From contig JAEEHE010000099.1 of the NCBI GenBank assembly GCA_016280685.1, positions 1 to 14,378 of the forward strand: DNA of 14,378 nucleotides, read 5' to 3'. Of this stretch, positions 1 to 7,612 are shown piece after piece. Each line of letters begins with the position of its first letter. Position 1 is the stretch's first letter. This stretch comes from Caryophanales bacterium. Its GTDB lineage: Bacteria; Bacillota_I; Bacilli_A; RFN20; CAG-826. The notes below the pieces were generated by a model that did not search any database, was not told the origin of the DNA, and worked only from the letters and a program-made list of their open reading frames with translations. The position numbers and the translations under genes were made by a program.

Positions 1-1
1 A

Positions 2-2812
2 GTGGATACTTTGCCATTATCGAGATATTTATTCCCTAACTCACGCGCTCATAACTTAGGTGCATTATGTCGTAACTTAGAAATCAATTATGATCCTGAT
101 GTCGCCCATAGAGCGGACTACGACGCTAGTGTCTTAAATGAAGTATGGCAACCGATGATTTCTTTGTTAAATAAGATTAAACCGGGTATGACCCATGCTG
201 ATTTGGGTGATTTACAAGCTACCGCGGAAAATTATAAACACTTTAGGCCTTTACATGTCACTGCTTTTGCGAAGGATAAAGAAGGTCTTAAAGATTTATA
301 TAAACTAGTTTCTATCGCTCATACTCAATACTGGGCGGAAGTGCCACGTATTCCTCGTAATGAAATCGAGAAACTAAGAAGCCATTTATTAATTGGTTCC
401 GCCTGTATGAATGGTGAAGTTTTTGAAGCGGCGAGAAACTCTAATGAAGATAGATTGAAACAATTAATTAAATTCTACGATTATGTTGAAGTTCAACCTT
501 TAGCCAATTATTCTTGGCTCATCGGTATGGATGAATTATCAGAAGAAGAAATTATCCGTTGCGTGAAAGATATTGTGAATGCTGCTGATGAAGTAGGTGT
601 CCCTGTCTGTGCGACTGGTGACTGCCACTACGTAAAGAAAGAAGACAAGAAATTCCGTGATGTATTTATTTCTGCGAAAGGTATCGGTGGTGTACCTCAC
701 CCCTTAAATCCTTATGCGAGAAGCCGTGTTCCAAGATTTGAAAATCCTGATCAATATTTCTTAACTACTCAAGAAATGTTAGACGCTATGAATTTCTTGG
801 GCGAAGAAAAAGCTTATGAAATAACTGTTACTAACACAAATAAGATTGCTGATTCTATCGAAACATTAAAACCATTACCAAATGATAAGTTATATACACC
901 GACCATTGAAAACTGTGAACAAATGTTGACAGATATGGTTTATGCAAAAGCGAAATCTATTTATGGTGATCCTTTACCGGAAGTTATTCAAAAACGTTTG
1001 GAAACCGAATTAAACGGTATTATTTCTAATGGTTATTCCGTTATTTATTACATCGCTCATAAATTAATCAAGAAGACCAATGATGATGGTTATATTGTTG
1101 GTTCTCGTGGTTCTGTTGGTTCTTCCTTAGTGGCTACCATGGCTAATATTACGGAAGTTAATCCTTTAGCCCCGCATTATATTTGCAAGCATTGTCATCA
1201 TCTAGAGTGGGTTAATGAAACTGACCCTGATGTGAGAAGTGGTTTCGACTTGCCAGATAAGAAATGTCCCATCTGTGGAGAAGAGATGATTCATGATGGA
1301 CAAAACATTCCTTTCCAAACGTTCTTAGGATTTAATGCGGAAAAAGTTCCTGATATCGATCTTAATTTCCCGCCTGATTATCAAGCGAAAGCACACGCGG
1401 AAACAAAAGTCTTATTAGGTGAAGGAAACGTCTTTAGAGCGGGCACTATATCCGGTGTTGAAGAAAAGACTGCTTTTGGTTTTGCTCGTGGCTATATTGA
1501 GAGATTAGGCTTAAATCCTGATGAATACCCACGTGCTAAAATTGCTTATTTAGCCTCTGGTTGTGTCGGCACAAAAAGAACAACTGGCCAACACCCTGGT
1601 GGCATTGTTGTTGTTCCTAAAGAATATGAAGTTTATGATTTTACACCTGTGCAATATCCCGCTGATGATATGGATGCGGCATGGAAGACAACACACTTCG
1701 ATTTCCATTCCATCCATGATACTATTTTAAAACTTGACCTTTTAGGTCACGTTGACCCCCAAGCTATGAAGATGATGGCGGACTTAACCGGTGTTGATAT
1801 TTCTACTATTCCGATGAATGATCCGAAAGTCCTTTCCTTATTCTCTTCTAATAAAGCGTTAGGAATGAAACACGACTATTTACAAAATAGAACTGGGGCG
1901 ATGGGTATTCCAGAATTCGGTACGGAAAACTCTCGTCGTATTTTGGAAGAGACAATGCCCACTAAGTTCTCTGATTTAGTTATTATTTCCGGTCTATCAC
2001 ATGGTACAAATGTCTGGAGCGGTAACGCCGAAAAACTCATTCAAAGTGGTGTGGCTACATTAAGAGAAGTAATCGGATGTCGTGATGATATTATGACTTA
2101 TCTTATCTCTATGGGATTGCCACCAAATATTTCCTTCGCCATCATGGAAGATGTCAGAAAAGGTCGTGGCTTAAAACCGGAATATGTAGAAATTATGAAG
2201 GCTCATAATGTCAAACAATATTACATTGATTCCTGCAATTTGATTAAATACATGTTCCCGAAAGGACACGCGGTTGCCTACGTTACTATGGCGGTCAGAG
2301 TGGGTTATTTCAAAATTTATTATCCTCTCGAATTCTACGCCACATTCTTTACTGTGCGTTGTGACCAATATGATATTCAAGCAATGGTCAAGGGTGAACA
2401 GGCTATCATCTCTCGTTTAGATGAATTAAAATTAAAATCTCGTAGTAAAACTGAAAAATTATCTCCAAAAGAAACCGAACTTATTAAAACTTTATCTATG
2501 GCTTTAGAAATGGTGCAAAGAGGATATAAGTTCGAAAATATTAATTTAGATAAAAGTGATTCCTCCGCCTTTGTGGTTAATAAAGAGAACAAATCCCTCA
2601 TTCCTCCATTCAAAACTCTCGATGGTCTCGGAGAAAATAACGCGAAAACAGTCGTGGAAGCGAGGAAGGATGGACCATTCCATTCGAAGGAAGAATTGTT
2701 GCGTAGAACAAAATTAACTTCGACAAATGTAGAAGATTTAGCTAAACTAGGAGTACTCGATGGTTTAGACGAGTCCGATCAATTATCCTTGTTCGATGGA
2801 TTTGATTGGTAG
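2..2812 (+). CDS. polC: DNA polymerase III alpha subunit, PolC type (5'-partial)
   Basis: Replicative DNA polymerase of low-GC Gram-positives, which carries its own proofreading exonuclease. About 936 residues are present. The family is usually near 1,400-1,450, so the N-terminal third lies outside the window and the GTG at base 2 is most likely an internal codon. Residues 1-50 are the end of the DnaQ-like exonuclease, including the ExoIII motif HRADYD (36-41). The second half of the split PHP domain follows (about 80-230, with GDCHY at 206-210). Next come the polymerase core with GSRGSVGSS (367-375), a zinc-binding knuckle (Cys395, Cys398, Cys422, Cys425) and the palm motif PDIDLNF (450-456), whose two Asp bind catalytic metal. 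The C-terminus ends in QLSLF (927-931), a beta-clamp binding motif, so this end is intact. The stop is TAG. A tRNA gene follows five bases later and is probably co-transcribed. Confidence 0.97.
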   Translation: MDTLPLSRYLFPNSRAHNLGALCRNLEINYDPDVAHRADYDASVLNEVWQPMISLLNKIKPGMTHADLGDLQATAENYKHFRPLHVTAFAKDKEGLKDLYKLVSIAHTQYWAEVPRIPRNEIEKLRSHLLIGSACMNGEVFEAARNSNEDRLKQLIKFYDYVEVQPLANYSWLIGMDELSEEEIIRCVKDIVNAADEVGVPVCATGDCHYVKKEDKKFRDVFISAKGIGGVPHPLNPYARSRVPRFENPDQYFLTTQEMLDAMNFLGEEKAYEITVTNTNKIADSIETLKPLPNDKLYTPTIENCEQMLTDMVYAKAKSIYGDPLPEVIQKRLETELNGIISNGYSVIYYIAHKLIKKTNDDGYIVGSRGSVGSSLVATMANITEVNPLAPHYICKHCHHLEWVNETDPDVRSGFDLPDKKCPICGEEMIHDGQNIPFQTFLGFNAEKVPDIDLNFPPDYQAKAHAETKVLLGEGNVFRAGTISGVEEKTAFGFARGYIERLGLNPDEYPRAKIAYLASGCVGTKRTTGQHPGGIVVVPKEYEVYDFTPVQYPADDMDAAWKTTHFDFHSIHDTILKLDLLGHVDPQAMKMMADLTGVDISTIPMNDPKVLSLFSSNKALGMKHDYLQNRTGAMGIPEFGTENSRRILEETMPTKFSDLVIISGLSHGTNVWSGNAEKLIQSGVATLREVIGCRDDIMTYLISMGLPPNISFAIMEDVRKGRGLKPEYVEIMKAHNVKQYYIDSCNLIKYMFPKGHAVAYVTMAVRVGYFKIYYPLEFYATFFTVRCDQYDIQAMVKGEQAIISRLDELKLKSRSKTEKLSPKETELIKTLSMALEMVQRGYKFENINLDKSDSSAFVVNKENKSLIPPFKTLDGLGENNAKTVVEARKDGPFHSKEELLRRTKLTSTNVEDLAKLGVLDGLDESDQLSLFDGFDW

Positions 2813-2817
2813 ATAAT

Positions 2818-2894
2818 CGGGAAGTAGCGCAGTTTGGTAGCGCGCTTGGTTCGGGACCAAGAAGTCGTGGGTTCGAATCCCATCTTTCCGACCA
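2818..2894 (+). tRNA. tRNA-Pro (anticodon CGG)
   Basis: A full cloverleaf can be drawn. The acceptor strand CGGGAAG pairs with CTTTCCG (one G-T pair). The anticodon stem CTTGG/CCAAG encloses the loop TTCGGGA, giving anticodon CGG with G37, as expected for proline tRNAs. The T arm contains GTTCGAATC, and the discriminator A is followed by an encoded CCA. It begins five bases after the polC stop codon with no room for its own promoter, so it is probably released from the polC transcript by RNase P. A terminator follows. Confidence 0.96.
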
Positions 2895-2905
2895 GTCGAT
2901 AAATT

Positions 2906-2934
2906 ATGATAATGCTTGCATTATCATTTTTTAT
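2906..2934 (+). terminator. Rho-independent terminator of polC-tRNA-Pro
   Basis: The arms ATGATAATGC and GCATTATCAT (2906-2915 and 2918-2927) are perfectly complementary and are followed by a T run. Because a two-base loop is too tight, the real stem is probably 9 bp with a four-base loop. It sits 11 bases after the tRNA CCA and closes the polC-tRNA-Pro unit. Confidence 0.88.
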
Positions 2935-2963
2935 TTAACTGCATTAGTTATAACATTTGGATA

Positions 2964-2992
2964 TTTTAATAAAATATAAAATGCCTTATACT
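2964..2992 (+). promoter_or_regulatory. Candidate promoter for the acyltransferase operon
   Basis: A -10-like TATACT (2987-2992) lies 17 bases after a poor -35 (TTTTAA, 2964-2969), directly downstream of the polC terminator. Transcription would start within a few bases of the ATG at 3002. Other A/T-rich hexamers nearby (TATAAA at 2975-2980) could serve instead. Confidence 0.4.
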
Positions 2993-3001
2993 TATTAAGT
3001 T

Positions 3002-3880
3002 ATGAGCACAGCCGCATTAGAGCAAACTAATATCACAAGAAAACCTGGAGCCTTTGAAAAGAGAATTCACGAAATTGATTTCCTTAGAGGCTTTTTAATT
3101 CTTTTAGTGATTATGGATCACCTCTTTTGGTGTTTAAAAGCTTATAACCTTAATTGGTATCTTGCTTCTGGTGGTAATATCACATCTTCTTTCTGGGATG
3201 GTATTCAATATAAAGAAACTTTTGAAGGTGGAAACTCATTCTTCTATTGGGTGTACGCAATATTCAATTATTATTGGGTATCTTTAGCGAGAGATGTAGT
3301 GCGTTATATTGCTTTATTCGGTTTTTGCTTCTTATCAGGTATTTCTTCTGCATTCTCGAGAAATAACTGGGTGAGAGCTGGACAGATGATCGGTGTTTTT
3401 GCAGTTATTCTAGTCGGATCTAATTTATTAGATGCCTCAGGCATATTGAATCAAGTCACGAGAATTGACTTTAATGTCATCGGTGTTTTAGCGTTCTCAA
3501 CCTTATTCTATTGTTTTGTGCAAAACCGCAGTTGGAAGGGAATGCTCGCAGCGACATTAGGTTTAGTTTTATTCTGGTGGTATTTGTTACCTTGGATGGC
3601 GGAATCTCCATTAGGTAAAGGCTATGCCCCAGCATTATGGGTAGGCACAGAAATCTACGCTGACTGGATGCCTTTATTCCCGTATATCATCTTCTTCTTT
3701 GCCGGTGCTATATTCTCTTATTTCTTCTATGCTCCCACTAAGAAATCTTTGATTTCTCATAGAGGCAATTGGGAAAGACCTTTCTGCTTTGCTGGAAGAC
3801 ATTCTTTAATTATTTATCTCGGACATCAATTTGTATTGACTCCGTTATTCTTACTCATCACTCTTTGCTTAGGATATTAA
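3002..3880 (+). CDS. DUF1624 / heparan-alpha-glucosaminide N-acetyltransferase-like membrane protein
   Basis: A 292-residue integral membrane protein with the layout of the DUF1624 (HGSNAT-like) acyltransferase family. The N-terminal signature is charged-hydrophobic: R21, E24, D26, then LRG (28-30) leading into the first membrane helix, with His40 at its end. It is followed by several hydrophobic helices including FLSGISSAFSR, and a C-terminal HSLIIYLGHQ (267-276) resembling the family's conserved YLxHQ. Family members move acyl groups across or at the membrane onto sugars or other acceptors; the substrate here is unknown. No Shine-Dalgarno precedes the ATG, and a -10-like hexamer ends nine bases before it, so the mRNA may be leaderless. 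An acyl-CoA synthetase gene starts one base after the stop, suggesting a shared acyl pathway. An OpgC- or acyltransferase-3-like assignment is less likely but not excluded. Confidence 0.8.
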   Translation: MSTAALEQTNITRKPGAFEKRIHEIDFLRGFLILLVIMDHLFWCLKAYNLNWYLASGGNITSSFWDGIQYKETFEGGNSFFYWVYAIFNYYWVSLARDVVRYIALFGFCFLSGISSAFSRNNWVRAGQMIGVFAVILVGSNLLDASGILNQVTRIDFNVIGVLAFSTLFYCFVQNRSWKGMLAATLGLVLFWWYLLPWMAESPLGKGYAPALWVGTEIYADWMPLFPYIIFFFAGAIFSYFFYAPTKKSLISHRGNWERPFCFAGRHSLIIYLGHQFVLTPLFLLITLCLGY

Positions 3881-3881
3881 T

Positions 3882-5531
3882 ATGAACGAATTATTAAGTT
3901 GTTATGAAAAATTAAAAATCGCTGTCGATGATTTCCCCCATGGACTCGCTATCTATTATCAAGGTAAGAAAATCTCTTATCGCCATTTTGATAAACTCAT
4001 CAATCGGATGGCGGATATTTTAGTGAATCGATTAAATGTCCAAAGAAATGATGTTTTGTTAATCGCTCAGCCGAATATTCCAGAAGTCCTTATTTTATTC
4101 TATGCGGCCAACAAAATTGGAGCGATTTGTGATTTCGTTCATCCTTTCACTCCTTTTAACCAAATTAAGTCAATAATCAAGCAAACTAAGGCTAAATATG
4201 CATTTTTATTCGAACAAAGAATCGCTAAAGAAGTCGATAGATACCGCGATTTAGCGGATATGATTTATGTCACTAGAGTGGAAGACTTTTTACCAGCGGG
4301 TAAGAAATTTGTCTACCATAATTTCATGAACAATGCGATTAGAAGAAAACTCGGTCGTTGGAGAGGGCAATTCAAAGGATTCAAATATCTCAAAGATTTA
4401 AAACCGACTGGTCATATTCCGGAAACTGTTACTGGGAAAGGCTTAGAAACTTCTATTCTCTTACATAGTGGTTCTACAACTGGTGATCCTAAAACCATTT
4501 GTTTATGCGATAACAATTTGAATTCTATCTCTGATAATGCTTGTGAATTCTTATCATGCACACCGGAATTTATTAGAGGTGGTGGTATGTTATCCGTTTT
4601 ACCATCATTCCATGGTTTTGGCTTAACGATGACTATGCACGCTCCATTAATTACCAGATTTGCTTGTATCTTAATGCCTAAATTCTCAGCGGAAGAAACT
4701 GCGAAGATTATGAATAAGACTAAAGTCTCTTGTATTTGCGGTGTTCCGACTATGTATGAACAATTATTAAAATGTCCTGCTTTTGTTAATAACAAACATT
4801 TAAAACGTTTACATGTTGTTTTCTGCGGTGGTGATTCATTACCGACAAAATTACAAAACGAATTTAATGAAGCAATGAAAAAAGCTGGAAGCCACTGCCA
4901 AATGTTTGAAGGCTATGGTTTAACAGAAGCTGTTTGTGTCAATGTTGTTAATACTTATAATCACAATAAACAGGGTTCTATCGGTTATCCGATGCCTGGA
5001 GCGGAATTTAGAATTGTCGATGAAGAAGGTAAAGAAGTACCTCGTGGAGAAATCGGGGAAATCACTTTAAGGTCTCCTGCGGTTATGAATGGTTATTTCC
5101 ATGATGAAAAAGCCACTAAAGAAGCGATTAAAGATGGCTGGTTATATACTGGCGATTTAGGATATATGGATGAAGATAATTTCATCTTCTTTAAACAAAG
5201 AAAGAAAAGAGTGGTGAAGGTCTCTGGAGTTGGTGTCTTCCCAACAGAAATTGAAAGATTAGTGGAAAGCGTCCCAGGAGTGGAGGCTTGCTGCGCTATT
5301 CAAATCCCCGATCCGAGATTACAAAGTGCGATTAAAGTTTTTGTCGTCGCTAAATTCTTTGATGAAGAAGGTATGAGAAATATGATTATGGATACTTGCC
5401 GTAAATATTTAATTAGATGGGCAGTACCCAAAGAAATTGAATTTTGTGACTCTCTTCCGAAGACTTTATTAGGAAAAATTGATTTTAAAGTGCTTCAACA
5501 ACAAGAAAATGAGAAAAGAGGTATAAAATAG
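3882..5531 (+). CDS. AMP-forming acyl-CoA synthetase (long-chain fatty acid CoA ligase family)
   Basis: 549 residues, normal for the ANL adenylating superfamily: it activates a carboxylic acid with ATP to an acyl-adenylate and then forms the CoA thioester. Visible motifs in order are the phosphate-binding loop HSGSTTGDPKT (from 195), YGLTE (345-349), the hinge region WLYTGDLG (TGD at 423-425), KQRKKRVVKVSG, and the C-terminal catalytic lysine in LLGKID (Lys532). All key residues are present, so it should be active. The chain substrate cannot be read from sequence; a fatty acid is the default for the family. AGGA seven bases before the ATG serves as Shine-Dalgarno. It lies one base after the membrane acyltransferase gene, so it is translationally coupled and may supply its acyl-CoA donor. 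The stop is TAG, and tRNA-Leu(CAG) begins two bases later. Confidence 0.93.
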   Translation: MNELLSCYEKLKIAVDDFPHGLAIYYQGKKISYRHFDKLINRMADILVNRLNVQRNDVLLIAQPNIPEVLILFYAANKIGAICDFVHPFTPFNQIKSIIKQTKAKYAFLFEQRIAKEVDRYRDLADMIYVTRVEDFLPAGKKFVYHNFMNNAIRRKLGRWRGQFKGFKYLKDLKPTGHIPETVTGKGLETSILLHSGSTTGDPKTICLCDNNLNSISDNACEFLSCTPEFIRGGGMLSVLPSFHGFGLTMTMHAPLITRFACILMPKFSAEETAKIMNKTKVSCICGVPTMYEQLLKCPAFVNNKHLKRLHVVFCGGDSLPTKLQNEFNEAMKKAGSHCQMFEGYGLTEAVCVNVVNTYNHNKQGSIGYPMPGAEFRIVDEEGKEVPRGEIGEITLRSPAVMNGYFHDEKATKEAIKDGWLYTGDLGYMDEDNFIFFKQRKKRVVKVSGVGVFPTEIERLVESVPGVEACCAIQIPDPRLQSAIKVFVVAKFFDEEGMRNMIMDTCRKYLIRWAVPKEIEFCDSLPKTLLGKIDFKVLQQQENEKRGIK

Positions 5532-5533
5532 TT

Positions 5534-5618
5534 GCGATCATGGCGGAATTGGTAGACGCGCTAGTCTCAGAAGCTGGTGGGGAAACCCGTGGAAGTTCAA
5601 GTCTTCTTGGTCGCACCA
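5534..5618 (+). tRNA. tRNA-Leu (anticodon CAG)
   Basis: Class II tRNA with a long variable arm (GGGG-AAA-CCC core). The acceptor GCGATCA pairs with TGGTCGC. The anticodon stem CTAGT/GCTGG has two G-T pairs, and its loop CTCAGAA gives CAG. The T arm is GGAAG-TTCAAGT-CTTCT. CCA is encoded. It starts two bases after the stop of the acyl-CoA synthetase and ends 28 bases before the next gene, so it lies inside a protein-coding operon. It would read only CTG codons, which I do not see among the leucines of the genes I read. Confidence 0.95.
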
Positions 5619-5646
5619 AAATTGATTATTAAAAGAAGGGTTATGT

Positions 5647-5976
5647 ATGAAAAAAGAATTATTCTTAGTTCTAAAAAGTTCCGATAGAGCGTTTTCTACC
5701 CTTGAAGAATTAAAAGCACAAGGATTTAATGCCACTGTTATCAGCAGTGAATCCTTAAGACACGCTGTGGATTATTATCCAGGCGAACATCATTTCTTTA
5801 ATCTACGGCAATTAGAGAAAAAAGAAATGTTAGAAAGTATTTTATGTCTATTTGTCGTCGATGATGACAAATTAGAAAAAGTTAAAGGTATTATCCGTAG
5901 ATGCACAGATAACTTTAATACAATTAAAGGTTTTATGTATTCACGTGATATAACCGATTACGAAGGATCAATCTAA
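5647..5976 (+). CDS. Small PII-like / ferredoxin-like-fold protein, putative antiporter regulator
   Basis: 109 residues, no signal peptide or membrane segment, and no family I can name with certainty. The predicted order is strand (ELFLVLK, 4-10), helix (AFSTLEELKAQG), strand (FNATVISSESL), a polar excursion rich in His, Tyr and charged residues (about 40-65), strand (ESILCLFVVD), helix (LEKVKGIIRRC), strand (TIKGFMYSRDI). Two beta-alpha-beta units with a long loop between them is the plan of PII and PII-like proteins, which often bind a nucleotide and control a neighbouring transporter. It ends six bases before a cation:proton antiporter. A good Shine-Dalgarno (AGAAGGG, 5634-5640) fixes the start. 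What is seen is the pattern and the neighbour; the regulatory role is inference. Confidence 0.6.
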   Translation: MKKELFLVLKSSDRAFSTLEELKAQGFNATVISSESLRHAVDYYPGEHHFFNLRQLEKKEMLESILCLFVVDDDKLEKVKGIIRRCTDNFNTIKGFMYSRDITDYEGSI

Positions 5977-5982
5977 AATATT

Positions 5983-7272
5983 ATGGACTTTCATATCTTT
6001 ATATACATCGCTCTTCTTTTACTTGTGGCCTTATTGTCTACAAGAATCATGAAAATCATCAAATTACCTAATGTGACCGGTTATATCATTACCGGTATCA
6101 TTATGGGGCCTTTTGTCTTTGGTTTATTATTCAATAACTTTACTTTTGATGGCATTAAAGAAGCGCCTATCTTCTTATATGTCGATAAGATTAAATGGGT
6201 TTCGACAATTGCCTTAGGGTTTATCGCCTTTTCTATCGGCACATCCTTTAAAGGCTCAATGATTAAAAGTGTTGGTAAAAGAGTCATTATTATTACCATA
6301 TTGGAATCATTATTAGCTTCCGTATTCGTTATCGGTGCTTTAACCGCTGCTCATTTTATCTTCCCGGATCAAGTGAGTTGGGCCTTGGTTTTAACTCTCG
6401 GTGCTATCGCTAGCGCTACTGCTCCAGCAGCGACATTAATGGTCATCCGTCAATATCGTGCTAGTGGACCATTAGTGGATACGTTATTACCAGTAGTGGC
6501 CTTAGATGATGCCAGTGCATTAATTCTATTTGCTATCTTATTCCAAATCGCTACTACAATCTCATTGGGTGGTTCCTTTGATGTTTATAAGATGATTGTA
6601 AAACCGATATTAGAGATTCTAATATCTCTTGCTATCGGTGCGGTCTTAGGTATTATTATTTCTTTATTTAATAAATTATTCTTATCAAGGAATAATAGAT
6701 TGATTCTTAATATCATGTCGATATTTGCGGCTTGTGGTCTTTATTATCTATTCAAGAGTCCTTATTTAGGTGGCTTTGAATTAAGTTCCTTATTAATGTG
6801 TATGGTTATCGGTGCGATATATACAAATGTCTGCAAAGATAGTGGTAAGACCTTAGATGTTATGGATCGATTTACTTCACCTATCTATTTAATGTTCTTC
6901 GTCATATCTGGCGCTTCCTTAGATTTAACGATCTTCTTCAACAGCAATGGTTTAATCGTCTTAGCAATCGCTGGTATATATCTCATCTTCCGTGTGGTTG
7001 GTAAATGGATGGGTGCCTTTATGGGTGCAAGTATATCCCGTTGTGAGCCTCAGGTGAAAAAATATCTAGGTTTCGCTTTAATCCCACAAGCTGGTGTCGC
7101 TATCGGTTTAGCAACAACTTCTAGTGTCTTATTCTCGGCAAAAGAAGAAACACAAGCAGTGGGGGCCTTGATTATCGCCATTATCTTAACATCCACATTA
7201 GTTTATGAATTAATCGGTCCGATGGTTAGTAAATTCGCCCTTAATAAAGCGGGAGAAATACCCAAAGACTAA
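5983..7272 (+). CDS. Cation:proton antiporter (Na+/H+ exchanger family, CPA-type)
   Basis: 429 residues, almost entirely hydrophobic, with about a dozen membrane helices. The N-terminal LPNVTGYIITGIIMGP is the usual opening of PF00999 exchangers of the KefB/CPA2 sort. The core TLGAIASATAPAATLMVIRQ leads into the ion-binding ALDDAS, with the Asp pair at 175-176. The C-terminus stops after the last helix: there is no TrkA-N/RCK nucleotide-binding domain as in Kef systems, so any nucleotide sensing would need a separate partner, possibly the PII-like protein six bases upstream. No good Shine-Dalgarno lies within normal distance of the ATG, so translational coupling is likely. Whether it moves Na+ or K+ cannot be told. 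Confidence 0.92.
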   Translation: MDFHIFIYIALLLLVALLSTRIMKIIKLPNVTGYIITGIIMGPFVFGLLFNNFTFDGIKEAPIFLYVDKIKWVSTIALGFIAFSIGTSFKGSMIKSVGKRVIIITILESLLASVFVIGALTAAHFIFPDQVSWALVLTLGAIASATAPAATLMVIRQYRASGPLVDTLLPVVALDDASALILFAILFQIATTISLGGSFDVYKMIVKPILEILISLAIGAVLGIIISLFNKLFLSRNNRLILNIMSIFAACGLYYLFKSPYLGGFELSSLLMCMVIGAIYTNVCKDSGKTLDVMDRFTSPIYLMFFVISGASLDLTIFFNSNGLIVLAIAGIYLIFRVVGKWMGAFMGASISRCEPQVKKYLGFALIPQAGVAIGLATTSSVLFSAKEETQAVGALIIAIILTSTLVYELIGPMVSKFALNKAGEIPKD

Positions 7273-7330
7273 TAAAATAATGAACTTTTAGCGCAAAATT
7301 AGTATATTAAGTCTAGATTATTATAGATAT

Positions 7331-7408
7331 GTGCCTGTAGCTCAGTTGGATTAGAGTGTAACCCTCCGAAGGTTAAGGTCGTACGTTCAATTCGTACCAG
7401 GCACACCA
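7331..7408 (+). tRNA. tRNA-Arg (anticodon CCG)
   Basis: The acceptor GTGCCTG pairs perfectly with CAGGCAC. The anticodon stem TAACC/GGTTA encloses the loop CTCCGAA, giving CCG, which reads CGG. CCA is encoded. The 58 bases between the antiporter stop and this gene hold A/T-rich -10-like hexamers (for example TATAGA, 7322-7327) but no convincing -35 and no clear terminator. It may have a weak promoter or be read from the antiporter operon. Confidence 0.95.
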
Positions 7409-7417
7409 TAATATTTA

Positions 7418-7447
7418 TTGCCAAATAGCAATTTAAAATACTATAAT
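7418..7447 (+). promoter_or_regulatory. Promoter of tRNA-Leu(CAA)
   Basis: TTGCCA (7418-7423), 18-base spacer, TATAAT (7442-7447), ending 10 bases before the tRNA. It is among the best sigma-70/sigma-A matches in the window. A small hairpin (ATTGC/GCAAT) overlaps the -35 region. Confidence 0.75.
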
Positions 7448-7457
7448 AATCCAGCAT

Positions 7458-7545
7458 GCCCGAGTGGTGAAATTGGTAGACGCACTGGACTCAAAATCCA
7501 GCGGCCGATGAGGCCGTGTCGGTTCGATTCCGACCTTGGGCACCA
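7458..7545 (+). tRNA. tRNA-Leu (anticodon CAA)
   Basis: Class II tRNA. The acceptor GCCCGAG pairs with CTTGGGC. The anticodon stem CTGGA/TCCAG encloses the loop CTCAAAA, giving CAA, which reads TTG. The long variable arm has a GGCC/GGCC-type stem, the T arm contains GGTTCGATTCC, and CCA is encoded. It has its own promoter and a terminator, unlike the other leucine tRNA in the window. Confidence 0.96.
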
Positions 7546-7555
7546 AAAAATTTAC

Positions 7556-7589
7556 AAACTTTGATGCATCAAGTATCAAAGTTTTTATT
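7556..7589 (+). terminator. Rho-independent terminator of tRNA-Leu(CAA)
   Basis: AAACTTTGAT (7556-7565) and ATCAAAGTTT (7575-7584) form a perfect 10-bp stem around a nine-base loop, followed by a T-rich tail. It begins 10 bases after the CCA end. Confidence 0.88.
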
Positions 7590-7590
7590 T

Positions 7591-7596
7591 TATAAT
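7591..7596 (+). promoter_or_regulatory. -10 box of the TfoX-like gene
   Basis: A consensus TATAAT directly follows the tRNA terminator tail. No good -35 is seen at 16-18 bases, where the terminator stem lies. Transcription would begin near 7603, about ten bases before the ATG at 7613. The hexamer overlaps the upstream ATG at 7595, which argues against that ATG as the start. Confidence 0.5.
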
Positions 7597-7612
7597 GATA
7601 AAAGAGATAGTT

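Noticed and set aside
2..4. GTG at the left edge as the start of the polymerase gene
   Set aside because: The protein begins in the middle of the exonuclease domain and is about 500 residues short of a normal PolC, so the gene continues upstream of the window.
4412..4795. 127-residue minus-strand frame opposite the acyl-CoA synthetase
   Set aside because: The sense strand encodes the conserved adenylation motifs here; the antisense product has no recognisable family.
7281..7300. Possible terminator hairpin around GCGC after the antiporter gene
   Set aside because: The arms mismatch next to the centre and pair over only three bases, so no stable stem with a T tail can be drawn.
7595..7597. 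Upstream ATG as start of the TfoX-like gene
   Set aside because: It overlaps a consensus TATAAT and adds residues not typical of the family; 7613 is the better start.
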